From: Pelargonium cotyledonis
Taxonomy: Eukaryota; Streptophyta; Magnoliopsida; Geraniales; Geraniaceae
Length of the DNA: 24,529 nt
Reading direction: 5' to 3'
NCBI GenBank assembly: GCA_036897625.1
Contig: JAYMTA010000760.1
Location: 1 to 24,529, forward strand
Shown here one piece after another: positions 10,973-22,047 of this stretch. Each line of letters opens with the position of its first letter. Position 1 is the first letter of the stretch. Position numbers and translations under genes: made by a program. The notes below the pieces were generated by a model that was not told where the DNA came from, ran no database searches, and worked only from the letters and a program-made list of their open reading frames with translations.

Positions 10973-13433
10973 ATGGGCGTCCAAGAAAACGGGACTGCAG
11001 AGATGGGTCTGTCCGCTGTTTCTCTGGGGACTAAAAACAAGTATAGAAGGATGGACTCTGAGCTCTCTGACGATTTTGATGATCTCGATTTGACGCACCA
11101 TCATCACCAACTAGAGAGGAAGAGGAGTTGCAGAAAGTATGTTATTGCTTGTGCCATTTTTGCCTCTCTCAACTCTGTTCTTCTTGGCTATGGTGAGCTT
11201 CTCATCTCTGCCGGATTTGCTTTCGTTGACTTGACTTGCGACTCTTAATTGACTTTGGTTATCATCAAACTTTGTTGTTCTTATCTTTTGATTGTTTATC
11301 TGAAATGAAAACAAAATTTTGAATCTTGTTACTGCAAATTTTGAATTTGATGCTAAATTTTCTATCTTTTTCTCTTGACCTTCATGCAACAAAGGGGAAA
11401 ATGTGTACCGAAGCCTCTAATCTATAGAATTTGAGCTTGTTGGTTAATTGCATAATTTGTCGTCAATTGACTATCAGCTTTAGGTGGAAAAATGTAACAT
11501 TTTGATTAACTTATGAAGACAGTGATAATTTGAACTGATTAGATGAGGTTCTTGCTTGGTTGCTACCAATTAGTCATTTTTCTATTTATCAAGTTGCATG
11601 GACTATTATAATCTTCTGTATGATGCAAGACTATTTGGTTAGATCTACTATGTATATGAGTAGTTTCTTAGTTTTGGACCTTTTTGTTCATACATTGATA
11701 TGATTGTTCATCTGGTGTATATGAACAATTCTTTTCATAAACGTGATTGCAGGCTATTAAGAGAATATATATTTGCTTTAGAGTTAATAGTTATAGTTGA
11801 AATTTAAATATGGTATTTATAATATGGAATTTGTACCCTTGACACTGATGACAAGTTTTCTTCTAAACTCTAGCATGGAATTTGTACTATTGACTTATAA
11901 TATCTACAACAATCTCCTCCACTTGAATAAAAACCTCCTACACCAATAACCAATTGTCAATTAAAATAACATGAAAGTTACTAACTTAGTGCCTGTTTCT
12001 GTACTTTTTCTTTTGTTGCAATATGAGTGTCAAATAAGATTGCATTTTAATGTTTGGGTTTCTAAACCACAGATGTAGGAGTCATGAGCGGAGCAATCAT
12101 ATTCATTCAGGAAGATCTGAAGATAACTGAGGTTCAGGAAGAAGTTCTTGTTGGGATTTTGAGCATTGTTTCACTTTTCGGTAGCTTAGTGGGTGGAAGA
12201 ACATCGGATGCTATTGGTAGAAAATGGACAATGGGCTTGGCCGCTGTTGTCTTTCAAATAGGTGCAATTGTAATGACATTGGCTCCTTCATTCCAAGTAC
12301 TAATGATAGGAAGGCTCTTGGCTGGAGTTGGAATCGGCCTCGGTGTCATGATTGCCCCTGTTTATATTGCTGAGATATCCCCTTCCATTGCTAGAGGCTC
12401 CCTGACCTCCTTCCCTGAGATTTTCATTAATCTAGGAATATTACTTGGTTATGTCTCAAACTATGCATTTTCTGGTCTTTCAGTACATTTAAGTTGGAGA
12501 ATTATGCTCGCTGTGGGTATTCTGCCCTCAGCCTTCATTGGATTTGCACTTTTTATTATCCCTGAGTCTCCGAGGTGGTTAGTCATGCAAAATCGAGTTG
12601 AAGAAGCAAGATTAGTGCTGTTAAAAACAAATGAGGATGAGAAAGAGGTGGAGGAGAGACTTAGAGAAATACTACTTGCTGCTGGAAGTGACGAAGATAA
12701 GGGTGAAGAGAAAGCTGTGTGGCGCGAGCTTCTAAGCCCTTCTCCTTCACTTAGGCGGATGCTGGTCACTGGTTTTGGAATACAATGTTTCCAGCAGATC
12801 ACGGGAATAGATGCTACGGTGTATTATAGCCCCGAAATTTTCAAAGAGGCTGGGATTCATGGTAATTCAAAGCTTCTTGCTGCTACTGTTGCAGTGGGTG
12901 TTTCAAAGACTGCGTTTATATTGGTTGCCATTTTTCTTATTGACAAAATTGGGAGAAAGCCCCTGCTCTATGTGAGCACTATTGGAATGACAGTTTGTTT
13001 GTTCATTTTGGGGCTTTCCCTAACCTTGCTGGGGCAAGGACAGGTTGGGATTGCGTTGGCAGTGTTGTCCATTTGTGGCAATGTAGCTTTCTTTTCTGTG
13101 GGAATAGGTCCTGTTTGCTGGGTTTTGACATCTGAAATATTTCCTTTAAAGCTGCGTGCTCAAGCAGCGGCTCTAGGGGCAGTAGGTAACAGGGTATGCA
13201 GTGGCCTGGTTGCCATGTCTTTCCTCTCAGTTTCCCGGGCAATTACAGTTGGTGGAACATTCTTTATCTTTTCTGCTATCTCTGCTCTTTCCGTTCTCTT
13301 TGTCTACAAACTTGTTCCAGAAACAAAGGGCAAATCTTTGGAACAAATTGAGTTGTTGTTTCAGAGTGAACATGGATGGCAAGAAAGTGAGGTGGAACTG
13401 GGGGACGTAGAGCATCTCGTGCAGAAAACTTGA
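10973..13433 (+). CDS. PLT4: Polyol/monosaccharide transporter, PLT4-like (major facilitator family)
   Basis: Sugar-porter MFS protein, predicted to be an H+-coupled polyol or monosaccharide symporter in the plasma membrane; closest by recall to Arabidopsis probable polyol transporter 4. Exons: 10973-11192 and 12073-13433, one phase-1 intron of 880 nt (G|GTGAGC...CACAG|AT), rebuilding GYDVGVMSGA across the junction. The product is 526 residues, the size I recall for Arabidopsis PLT4. The start MGVQENG was chosen because KYRRMDSE and RKYVIACA follow as in the family; an upstream in-frame ATG at 10931 adds 14 residues and is less likely. Family signatures by residue: SDAIGRK 118-124, PESPRWL 237-243, QQITGID 314-320, DKIGRK 364-369, PETKGKSLEQIE near 489. 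Twelve hydrophobic segments are expected, and a His run (42-45) lies in the cytosolic N-terminus. AATAAA at 13869 is a plausible poly(A) signal. Substrate is not deducible from sequence. Confidence 0.95.
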
Positions 13434-14986
13434 GATTTGGACTGATTTCTTATGAACCAAAATCTTCGAGTTCAGTTGGCAGATTCAAAATCAGAAATTT
13501 TACGGCAGGTTAGGAACTAATGCTAGGCAAGGACATATGCTATGGGGTTCTAGTATTACTGCACAAGTTGGTATCTGTAACTAAAAGCTTTCACTATCCC
13601 TCAAGTACTCAACAGAAGTTGGGAAATAGGATATTTTCTAAGTTGCATTCTTTGTCACAAGATTTGATATCTAATGAAGTTCTGTTGCATGCTCGTAAAG
13701 TGTATGTAGGAAGGCGAGGTATATTTTACCTTGAATGCATTTTGAATTTCAAAGTTCGTTACTTTGATTTCCACCCGTGTACTTTGTATTACATAAATAC
13801 ATATCAATGGGAACTTTCGGAGCACGCAAGAGTAACTAGTTCAATGGCTTGAACTGAATTTTGGTGTGAATAAATTTCTCTGTTCCTCGTCTTTTTTTCT
13901 TTTCTGATGAACCATGATAAATACTTCATTTAGTTTTGGTTGCACTGGCATATGTTCCTCTTAAGCAGAACCAGAGCCTTCATTTACTGTTTTTAGGTTT
14001 TGCTCCTCACTTGGCAACCTAGGCTAGAAGTGGACTCCCATCTTTATAGCTATGGAAGTGAGTGTCATTGAAGTCTACAGAGTTGGAAATCACTCATTCA
14101 ACTACTGATGCTGTGTGGAAGATTTGTGAGCCAATTTAGTCAACTAGTTTGGCTAAAGGCCACCATTTTTTACAGATGGTAGAGATTTGTTGGTTGCAGG
14201 AAAATGGGGTAGGAAAGCTGGAAATCAAGGCTCCGGTTATGCGGGTGATGGGAGAAAATTAAGGATAATGCGGTCAAGTTTCACTGGTTTGTTACATTAC
14301 GTAACTAACTTGTGGAATGGTGAAGCAACATGTATCTACATCTACACTACATGAGTGAACCCACTTTGTTCAAAGGCTATGTGATTGCTACATGGAATAA
14401 TATTGGAGGATATGCTTAATTTCAAAGGCAGCAACAAATTGATTAGTCCAATATCGAAGGAGCAACCTCTCTTTGTTGATGGATCCTTTTCAAAACATTT
14501 TTATAACAGCGTCCTCACCAAATAACTTCCATTTAAGTGAAATTTGTTTAATCAAACTATTTATTATGTACACTGTGACTTCAACACTAAACATTACAAA
14601 AATTGTCAAAAGGCAATTAAGTCATTTGTTTTTAAGGAAATGTATGAAAAGATTCTGTATGTCTTAATATCCATTTTGATTGGAACTCTTAAGAAGGGTG
14701 ATGTTATATCTCTATTTTTATTTTAAAGTATGTTATGTATTCAATATGGTTGCACATTCTACTTATTATTTATTCACGGACTTTAATGTACTTTTAATAA
14801 TTTATATGAAAATATTAAACATAAATCTCAACATAGAAAAGAGGCTTGAATTTGAGGTGATCAATTGTCTTAAACAACTTTTTTTAATGGTTGTAACTTG
14901 TAAGGCCTAATGTATTTACAAGTTCTGTCACTAGGCACCTAGCTTTAGAGCCGACGAATAAGATTCAAATTTGTACACTTTGAAAA
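13434..14986. other. Intergenic region between PLT4-like gene and the TIR element
   Basis: It starts with the probable 3' UTR of the transporter (to about 13890). The open frame at 13520-13852 lies in this UTR-like stretch and matches nothing I recognise. Segments at about 14313-14351, 14389-14455 and 14456-14528 are similar to sequence upstream of epoxide hydrolase B (about 19510-19570, 19700-19770, 19866-19928), so the tandem duplication reached this far. The rest is AT-rich with no visible gene. Confidence 0.55.
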
Positions 14987-16470
14987 TTCCACAACTAATT
15001 AGGCTGCTTCCACTTCCCAAATGTTTGCTATTAATTGTAATGACTATTTTACCCTTGTTTTAAAATATTAATTAGCCAATACTAATTTAATTATTCTCTC
15101 TCCCTTTTCTCTCGCACACTTCTCTCCGCTTCTAGTAGTTCTCTGCTCATTGCCCACTCATATTTTTCTTCTTTTTTTTTAGCTTCTGATGTTGTTTCTA
15201 ATTTTTACCCCTCAAGCAAATGGATTCATCACTTTCCAACACTTTGCAAGGGTAGTTAAGACGTTAAGTTGAGTAAAATTAGTTTGGGTTCATATCATAT
15301 CATAATTAAAAAATACTTTGCATTGACGTAGTTAAATTGAATTCATATGTTTTTTTTTTTTTTTTTTGAGTTTATAAGCTTTTATAATAATGTAATAATG
15401 AGGAATTGTTCATAAATATCGAGTCGAGATTGTGTTGTAATCCCCATTTTTGTCTCATTCCATAACTCCGTGCTTTAGTTGTGAAGATTCTTCATGCCTA
15501 TTTGGAGACGGATATGTCTCATAACCTGGTTTTTTTGCTGATATTTATATAGATATATGCATATGTGATTTTTTTTATAAGGAATAATCATCTAATATTT
15601 GATCATATTTCTAAATTGAATTAATAAAATTAATATTAACTATATTTAAGTTTCAAATAAATAATAAAAAAGTTATTTAATATCTCATGTTCGAGGCAAG
15701 TCGGGTCATAGTTGCCCCTTTGTTGCCCTGCTATTGAAGTAACTTTTTCGCCTCATTACTAAACTGGTTCCCAAAAGAGTCTATGTTTCTTCATCCTAGT
15801 TAAAGACATCACGCAGTTGTCGGTTTAAATGAAATTTTAACTCCCAATTATTCAAACTGTATATTGACATAAACTAAAACCAAGAAGCAACTTTAGAGAA
15901 AACAAAATCTCACTTTTCTATTCTCATAATAAATCTATAGAAAAATAATCAATGAACTTTGTTTTTTCATAATGAAAACTCACTAAATAAGAACTAAATT
16001 GAAAATATGTCATTAAAAGTGGTTATTCGTCCCATGCAATTGCTAGGACCGTTGTTCGACGTCAAGCTCGCAATATTGAGCATCGAGTAATCAAATGATA
16101 TTTATTTAATAAAATATAATATTTCCCTTAAAAAATAGCTATTCGTGAGTTTAATAATATTTTTGTAATTTTTAAAATTACAAGTAAATCTTCAAGTAGA
16201 AGAGCAAATGATAGAAGACAATATTGGCAGAATTTGATTAGATATTGAACAAAGAAATTACCAGTTAATAAATATAAATTTGGAGTTATTTTACAGCAAT
16301 ATATTTTTTTTTAATACAACAGCAATATAAATTTAGAGTTAGATGACAAGAAAAAATGAATTACGGAGTATTTAATTTTAAAATGAACTATTATTTTAAG
16401 TAAGGGTATTTGCGTCCCTACAGTGATTATAAGAAAATAAAGTGTGGAAGCAGCCTAAATAGGTGTGGAA
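14987..16470. mobile_element. Non-autonomous DNA transposon with 27-bp inverted termini (class unclear)
   Basis: Inverted termini at 14987-15013 and 16444-16470 match at 25 of 27 positions; the inner 15 bases TTAGGCTGCTTCCAC are identical. Sub-terminal sequences also look related inverted (TTTACCCTTG...TTTAAAAT against ATACCCTTAC..TTAAAATA). The interior is AT-rich (poly-T run 15351-15367) and has no coding frame, so mobility would need enzymes in trans. I could not find a clean target-site duplication at either the 27-bp or the 15-bp boundary, so the superfamily stays open and the true ends may shift by a few bases. It sits in the upstream region of epoxide hydrolase A. Confidence 0.7.
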
Positions 16471-16607
16471 ATAGCATTTCCCTATGTTATATATGTAACC
16501 AACTTTCGGGTCAAATCTGACAACTCGAAAGAATCTAAAGCTCTTTCGGATAGCTTGAGCCAGCAGCAAATGTATATCCAGTACCCACTAGTGTGCCCTC
16601 TCAACGT

Positions 16608-16617
16608 CTATTTATAC
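16608..16617 (+). promoter_or_regulatory. Probable TATA box of epoxide hydrolase A
   Basis: CTATTTATAC lies about 80 bp before the ATG. It aligns with CTATCTATAA (about 19966-19975) at the same place in the gene B promoter, after a shared TGCCCTCTCAAC segment. Conservation between copies and spacing support a TATA function. Confidence 0.6.
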
Positions 16618-16649
16618 CTTTATTCATCACTCTATCACAGTATCTCTCC

Positions 16650-16652
<3 letters not shown>

Positions 16653-16692
<40 letters not shown>
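16653..16692 (+). repeat. (TC)20 microsatellite in the 5' leader of epoxide hydrolase A
   Basis: Twenty uninterrupted TC units end three bases before the ATG at 16696. Gene B has only about six CT units at the same place (20003-20015) and gene C has none. CT-rich leaders downstream of plant TATA boxes often act as initiator-like or GAGA-type elements, and length changes can affect expression. This is inference from position. Confidence 0.9.
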
Positions 16693-16695
<3 letters not shown>

Positions 16696-18490
16696 ATGGA
16701 GCAAATAAAGCATAGCCATGTACCAGTGAGAGGACTACAGCTTCATGTTGCTGAAATTGGAACCGGTAACTAACTAGGATTTACTGATCATCAGTTTCTG
16801 CATTTTCTAATAATTGTCATTAATTACTTGTTCTTACAACTGAGATGGATCTTAATTTGGAGTATTGTGCAGGTCCAAAAGTGGTGCTGTTCTTGCATGG
16901 GTTTCCAGAAATATGGTACTCATGGAGGCACCAGATGATTGCGGTAGCCAACGCTGGCTACAGAGCAATCTCTATTGATTTTAGAGGCTATGGGCTCTCT
17001 GAGCAGCCACCTCAGCCTGAGAATGCCAAATTCATGGACACTGTTGATGATGTTCTTGCCCTTCTTGACTGCTTAGGTATCAATAAGGTATGTTGCTTTA
17101 CTACTTCTAAGATTAGCATCAAACACTTATAATTACCCAGAAACAGTTTTAGTTTGGATTATCTGTATCAATTAGCTAATCGATCGAGAATATCAGAATC
17201 TAATTTGTGAGAAAATGGTCGGTCCACAAGAAATCATATTAGCAGCAACCAAAAACACCTCTATATTAAGGGTTGAAGACTGAAGAGTCATGAAATTGCT
17301 CTATCTTCAATTGAAATCGACCACTCTCTTGTAAAGAAGTAACTCTTAAAAGCAAACAGTACCAATTAGTTCCATATATAGTTTCTTAATTATAATGCAC
17401 TGATATATCACTCAAATCAGCTTACTACAGTTCTGCATATCTATAAATATCCTCTTTAGATAGTCAATTTAACGACCCACAAATTCATTGGGGCGAATAC
17501 AACGTCATGTATCCAACTCTCACTAGACATGGCCGAGTCTCCACCATTAACTCCAGGGCTGAGATTCTCTTATACATTTATACATGTTACAGATGAATCT
17601 TAACTAGCTAGAAGAGTGTATAAAAATTTGAATCTTGAAACCAGGTATTTCTAATTGGCAAGGATTGGGGAGCTTTTCCGGTATTCGCTGTAGCTGTACT
17701 CAATCCTGAAAGAGTATCTGGTGTTGTAACTCTCGGTATTCCTTTCATGCTACCTGGCCCCTCTTCCGTCCAAAATGACAAACTTCCTAGTGGCTTCTAC
17801 ATAACTAGGTGGCAGGTAATATATTTGTTTCTCATATAAACACTATCTTCTTCTCTTCGAGTAACTGCAGGATATATAGCATCATATATATATTATACTT
17901 GATTTGGTAATTCTAAGCAAAACCGCAGGAGCCAGGACGGGCTGAGGCTGATTTCGGGCGCCTAGATGTTAAGACAGTGATAAGAAACATCTACATCCTC
18001 TTCTCTAGAGCTGACATCCCAATTGCTCGAGATGATGGGGAGGTCATGGACATTGTTGACCCATCTACTCCTTTACCACCGTGGTTCAGCGAGGAAGACC
18101 TATCAGAATATGCATCTTTGTACGAGAAATCTGGATTTCGCACTGCTTTGCAAATTCCATACAGGTAATGAACAAAAAAATGTCCTCAGAGTTAATGTGG
18201 GCAAATCAATAAATGTGAAATTGGAATTAATGTGTAGGACTTTGAAAGATGATTGTGGCATAACGAATCCAAAGATCACGGCTCCGTCACTTCTAATAAT
18301 GGGTGAGAAGGACTATGTTCGGAAATTCCCCGGGATGGAGGAGTACATACAGAGTGGAATGCCGAAGCAATTCATGCCCAACTTGGATATCATGTATTTT
18401 CCAGAAGGAAGCCATTTTGTTCAAGAACAATTCCCGGAGCAGGTGAATCAGCTCATACTCACTTTCCTCAACAAACATAGTGTGGAGTGA
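16696..18490 (+). CDS. Soluble epoxide hydrolase A (alpha/beta-hydrolase), tandem copy 1
   Basis: Adds water to epoxides (in plants mainly epoxy fatty acids) to give diols; expected in the cytosol, as there is no signal peptide and the C-terminus KHSVE is not a PTS1. Exons: 16696-16765, 16873-17087, 17645-17815, 17929-18164, 18238-18490; all introns GT-AG; 945 nt, 314 residues, typical for plant enzymes lacking the N-terminal phosphatase of mammalian EPHX2. The product begins MEQIKHSHVPVRG. Oxyanion motif HGFPEIW is in exon 2. The nucleophile is Asp102 in GKDWGA, with cap tyrosines Tyr147 (FYITRW) and Tyr230 (IPYR), Asp256 (MGEKDYV) and His290 (EGSHF), matching potato StEH1 Asp105/Tyr154/Tyr235/Asp265/His300. 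Intron 2 is 557 nt against 144 nt in B. An in-frame ATG at 16845 inside intron 1 is a tempting false start. AATAAA occurs at 18497 and 18685. Confidence 0.95.
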
Positions 18491-20020
18491 CCAAGAAATA
18501 AATGGCCTCCTATTGCCCATATACATATGCAAGAGGCTGAGATTTGTTACATTTCCCATCTCATCTTATGTAGTACTTGTGCCATTTCTTTCTGTTGATC
18601 AAATGGATATTATTTAAGAATTAGCATATATGAATTCCTTCTTGGGAATCCTTAATCAATAAGTACTTAAATTGCTACTGAGATAATAAAAAACATATAT
18701 GGATACTAGTACTATTTTGGGCAATTACTTGTGTAATGCAGAGAGAGAGTTTAGATCTTGGTTATTGTTTATATATAATGTGTCAGCAGGTTGATTTCTT
18801 GGGACTAATATACAGAATAGTCATGAATTGTTTAACCCAAAAGCATGTGCAAACATCGTAACTTTCAGCTTCATGTGATACATAGTTTTTGAATTGAATG
18901 TTCTGGAATGGGAATCTGGATCATGAATTCTTATCCAGAAGTCATACTTATGACTGAAAAGTTTGAATTCAAACATGAAAAAATAAATCTTATTTGTAAC
19001 ATCGGATTGTGACCATTAAGAGATAGACAAGAAAACAGCGACGGAAGTATGTTGCCAAGCACAGTAGTTATTTTTTGCTATTTCTATAAACACATAAAAG
19101 AAAGTAGTTATTTTTGTTCGACCATCCGTCGCCAAAAAGAAAAGTAACCTATTTTGTGATATGGTCGCAAAATATGTTACGTTTTAGCGCGTGGGATATC
19201 TGCTTGAGTTTTGTCACGGCAATCTGTTGCAAAATTGCTAAAATTTGTAACAAATATTATGGTCATTGCAAATTTTAGTAGTGTATAAGAACCACACCTC
19301 ACTAAGAACGTTACTAGAGAGAAGTGGAGTCCGTTTTGGGGGCCATTTGATCAGTTCTTGGGTCATAACTTCATGCGCGCTGGGTGAGCTTAAAAAGCCT
19401 CGCGTGCCCTTCAAGTGTCGCGGGGTGTCGTGGAAATCTTCGAAGCGCCATTTGAGTAATGGTTCTAGCTTCCAAATAAGGTGTGGAGTCTTGGAGGCTT
19501 CATATGTTGCAGTGGTGAAGCAATATGTTTGTAACTTCAAGATTCCATTCTTTCATGAGTGAACTCACATTGTCCAAATGGAATGTTCTGACCAGGTCAA
19601 TGAGTTTATCACCAAACAAACATATTTGTTGGAACAGGGGATTAGCAATTCTCATCAATTTTCTATGAAAATTTGGAGTACTAATTTAGATTATACTGTC
19701 ATTCCTACATGAAATAATATTGGAGGATATGCTTACAAAGGTAGCGACAAATTGAGCAGTCCAAAGAGAGCATCATTAAGCATTCAATTTGGTTATTAGA
19801 AGCCAAGCCTCTGTTGATGCAAATAATGCAGTGCAACTTGCCATTTACCTTAATTTTCAATACAGAAGGAGCAATCACTCATTGTTGATGGATTTTTTTC
19901 AAAACAATTTTTTATTACCGAATAACTTACGTCAGCAACAAATGCATAGTATGCCCTCTCAACATCTATCTATAATTGTTGTGTTTAGACCTTGATTCAT
20001 TACTCTCTCTCTCTCCAACA
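18491..20020. other. Spacer between epoxide hydrolases A and B
   Basis: It begins with a 3' flank similar to that of gene B (shared AAATAAATGGCCTC and GCAAGAGGCTGAGA), then AT-rich sequence. It holds a CACTA-like relic (19023-19283), a more GC-rich segment of unknown origin (about 19284-19508) and the gene B upstream region similar to 14313-14528. The TGACG-core motif TTACGTCAG lies at 19928-19936, 85 bp before the B start codon. No gene is recognised. Confidence 0.6.
19023..19283. mobile_element. CACTA-like (En/Spm) MITE remnant
   Basis: The right end reads TTTTAGTAGTG, the reverse complement of CACTACTAAAA. The left end ATAGACAAGAAAACAGCGACGG is a degenerate form of the usual CACTACAAGAAAA...GCGACGG terminus, with its first four bases changed. 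Repeats related to GCGACGGA and TTGCAAAATT recur inside on both strands, as in CACTA sub-terminal regions. No matching 3-bp target duplication is seen (GAG versus TAT). It is 261 bp, non-coding and probably old. Confidence 0.65.
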
Positions 20021-21378
20021 ATGGAACAAATAAAGCATAGCCATGTGCCAGTGAGAGGTCTACAGATTCATGTTGCTGAAATTGGAACCGGTAACCAACT
20101 AAGATTCTAAGTCTAAGATCATCAGTTTTTGCATTTTCTAATAATTGTCTTTTACTTGTTGTAATAACTGAGATGGATCTTGATTTGGACTATTGTGCAG
20201 GTCCAAAAGTGGTGCTGTTCTTGCATGGGTTTCCAGAAATATGGTACTCATGGAGGCACCAGATGATTGCAGTGGCCAACGCTGGCTACAGAGCAATCTC
20301 CATTGACTTCAGGGGCTATGGGCTCTCTGAGCAGCCAGCTGAGCCCGAGAATGGTACATTCATGGACACTGTTCATGATGTTCTTGCCCTTCTTTACTGC
20401 TTAGGTATCAACAAGGTATGCTACTAGGAAGAAAACACTTATAGTTTGTGAGAAATTGATTGGTCCGCGTATGGTCTTTGGCATGAACAATCTGGAAATC
20501 ATGTTATATGCAAATCTTCAACTATGTTTTCAGTGATAAAATTTGAATCTTGAAACCAGGTATTTCTCGTTGGTAAGGATTGGGGAGCTTTTGATGCGTA
20601 CGCTGTAGCTGTACTCAATCCTGAAATAGTATCTGGTGTTGTTAGTCTGGGAATTCCTTTCATGCTACCAGGTCCCTCTTCTATCCAAAATGACAAACTT
20701 CCTAGTGGCTTCTACATAACTAGGTGGCAGGTACGTATATAATTCTTGGTTTAGGATCATCAATCCCTATATATAATAGTACTTGATTTGGTAATTCCAA
20801 ACAAACCACAGGAGCCAGGACGAGCTGAGGCTGATTTTGGGCGCCTAGATGTGAAGACAGTGATAAGAAACATCTACATCCTCTTCTCTAGAGCTGACAT
20901 TCCGATTGCTGGAGATGACGAGGAGGTCATGGACATTGTTGACTCGTCTACTTCTTTACCTCCGTGGTTCAGCGAGGAAGACCTATCAGAATATGCATCT
21001 TTGTATGAGAAGTCGGGATTTCGCACTGCCTTGCGAATTCCATACAGGTAATAATGAACAAAGAAATGTCCTCAGAGTTAGTGTGGGCAGCTTAATAAAA
21101 GTGAAATTGGAATTATAATGTGCAGGACTTTGAATGATGATTGTGGCATATCGAATCCGAAGATCACAGCTCCGTCGCTTCTAATAATGGGTGAGAAAGA
21201 CTATCTTCGGAAATTTCCCGGGTTAGAGGAGTACATGCAGAGTGGAGTGCTGAAGCAACTTATGCCAAACTTGGATGTCATCGATTTTCCTGAAGGAAGC
21301 CATTTTGTTCAGGAACAGTTCCCGGAACAGGTGAATCAGCTCATACTCACTTTCCTCGACAAACATAGTGTGGAGTGA
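20021..21378 (+). CDS. Soluble epoxide hydrolase B (alpha/beta-hydrolase), tandem copy 2
   Basis: Close paralogue of copy A with the same exon lengths: 20021-20090, 20201-20415, 20560-20730, 20812-21047, 21126-21378; 945 nt, 314 residues. Intron positions and phases are identical to A, and intron 1 is alignable over its whole length, so the pair arose by a fairly recent duplication. The catalytic set is complete: HGFPEIW, Asp102 (GKDWGA), Tyr147 (FYITRW), Tyr230 (IPYR), Asp256 (MGEKDYL), His290 (EGSHF). It differs from A just after the nucleophile (AFDAYAV against AFPVFAV), which may shift the pocket. Intron 2 is only 144 nt. The promoter has CTATCTATAA near 19970 and a short CT run before the ATG. 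The in-frame ATG at 20173 lies in intron 1 and is not the start. Cytosolic epoxide hydration is expected; the substrate is unknown. Confidence 0.95.
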
Positions 21379-22047
21379 CCAAGATGAGTGGAAATAAATG
21401 GCCTCATATGGCAAATATATGCAAGAGGCTGAGACTTGTTACATTTACCCAATCATATTCTCATGTACTACTTCATATGATTCAAGATTGTATGCATGTA
21501 AGAGTTTGTCTTTTGTTTGATTTTCTAATTAGCAAGTCTAGGTCGTTATTGAGACAAAGCTATGCGAAATTAGAAAAGAATAATAACATTATAAATATTG
21601 GTATAGAGTAAAGTTAATTGAACGTCAATGACGGACATAAACAATGTCTTGTTTCAAAACACTTACGACTTAAATAGTAGTAAGAAAATGTTCATAAAAT
21701 CACTTTGATGTTACCAAACAACCCCCAAATCATTGACGAAACTAAGAGTGGACTTCAGTAACAAGGGTCCACCTTACGTATTAAATTGAGTCAAGTGCAA
21801 AAGTTGATGAATCAAATTAAAGTTTTTACATATTGTAACAGTGATTTTAGGGATTAGACTATTAACTAAGAATATAAATGTATTTTAAGGGTGTTTTGTC
21901 ATATTCAAAGTTAATTTAATACTATAAGGAGAAAGCATTGTTCAAATGCATGAATCAATTCATTAAATAAGTACAGTAAGAACCATTAGAACATTACATA
22001 TCCAACACTAACCGCTGTTCTTTAGATCTGAGTCTCTGGGAATTGGG
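21379..22047. other. Spacer between epoxide hydrolases B and C
   Basis: The first 100 bp resemble the 3' flank of copy A. The rest is AT-rich. A TATA-like ACTATAAGG (about 21921-21929) lies some 120 bp before the C start. The upstream sequence does not align by eye with the A or B promoters. No gene or terminal repeats are seen. Confidence 0.5.

Noticed and set aside
13520..13852. 110-codon frame after the PLT4-like gene
   Set aside because: Lies in the probable 3' UTR before the AATAAA at 13869; no recognisable motif.
14987..16470. Target-site duplication for the TIR element
   Set aside because: Flanks at the 27-bp and 15-bp boundaries were compared for 2-10 bp and no convincing match was found.
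16465..16773. 102-codon frame covering the (TC)20 repeat and exon 1 of epoxide hydrolase A
   Set aside because: Created by the repeat (Ser-Leu run) and intron 1 read-through; the family start is MEQIKHSHVPVRG at 16696 in another frame.
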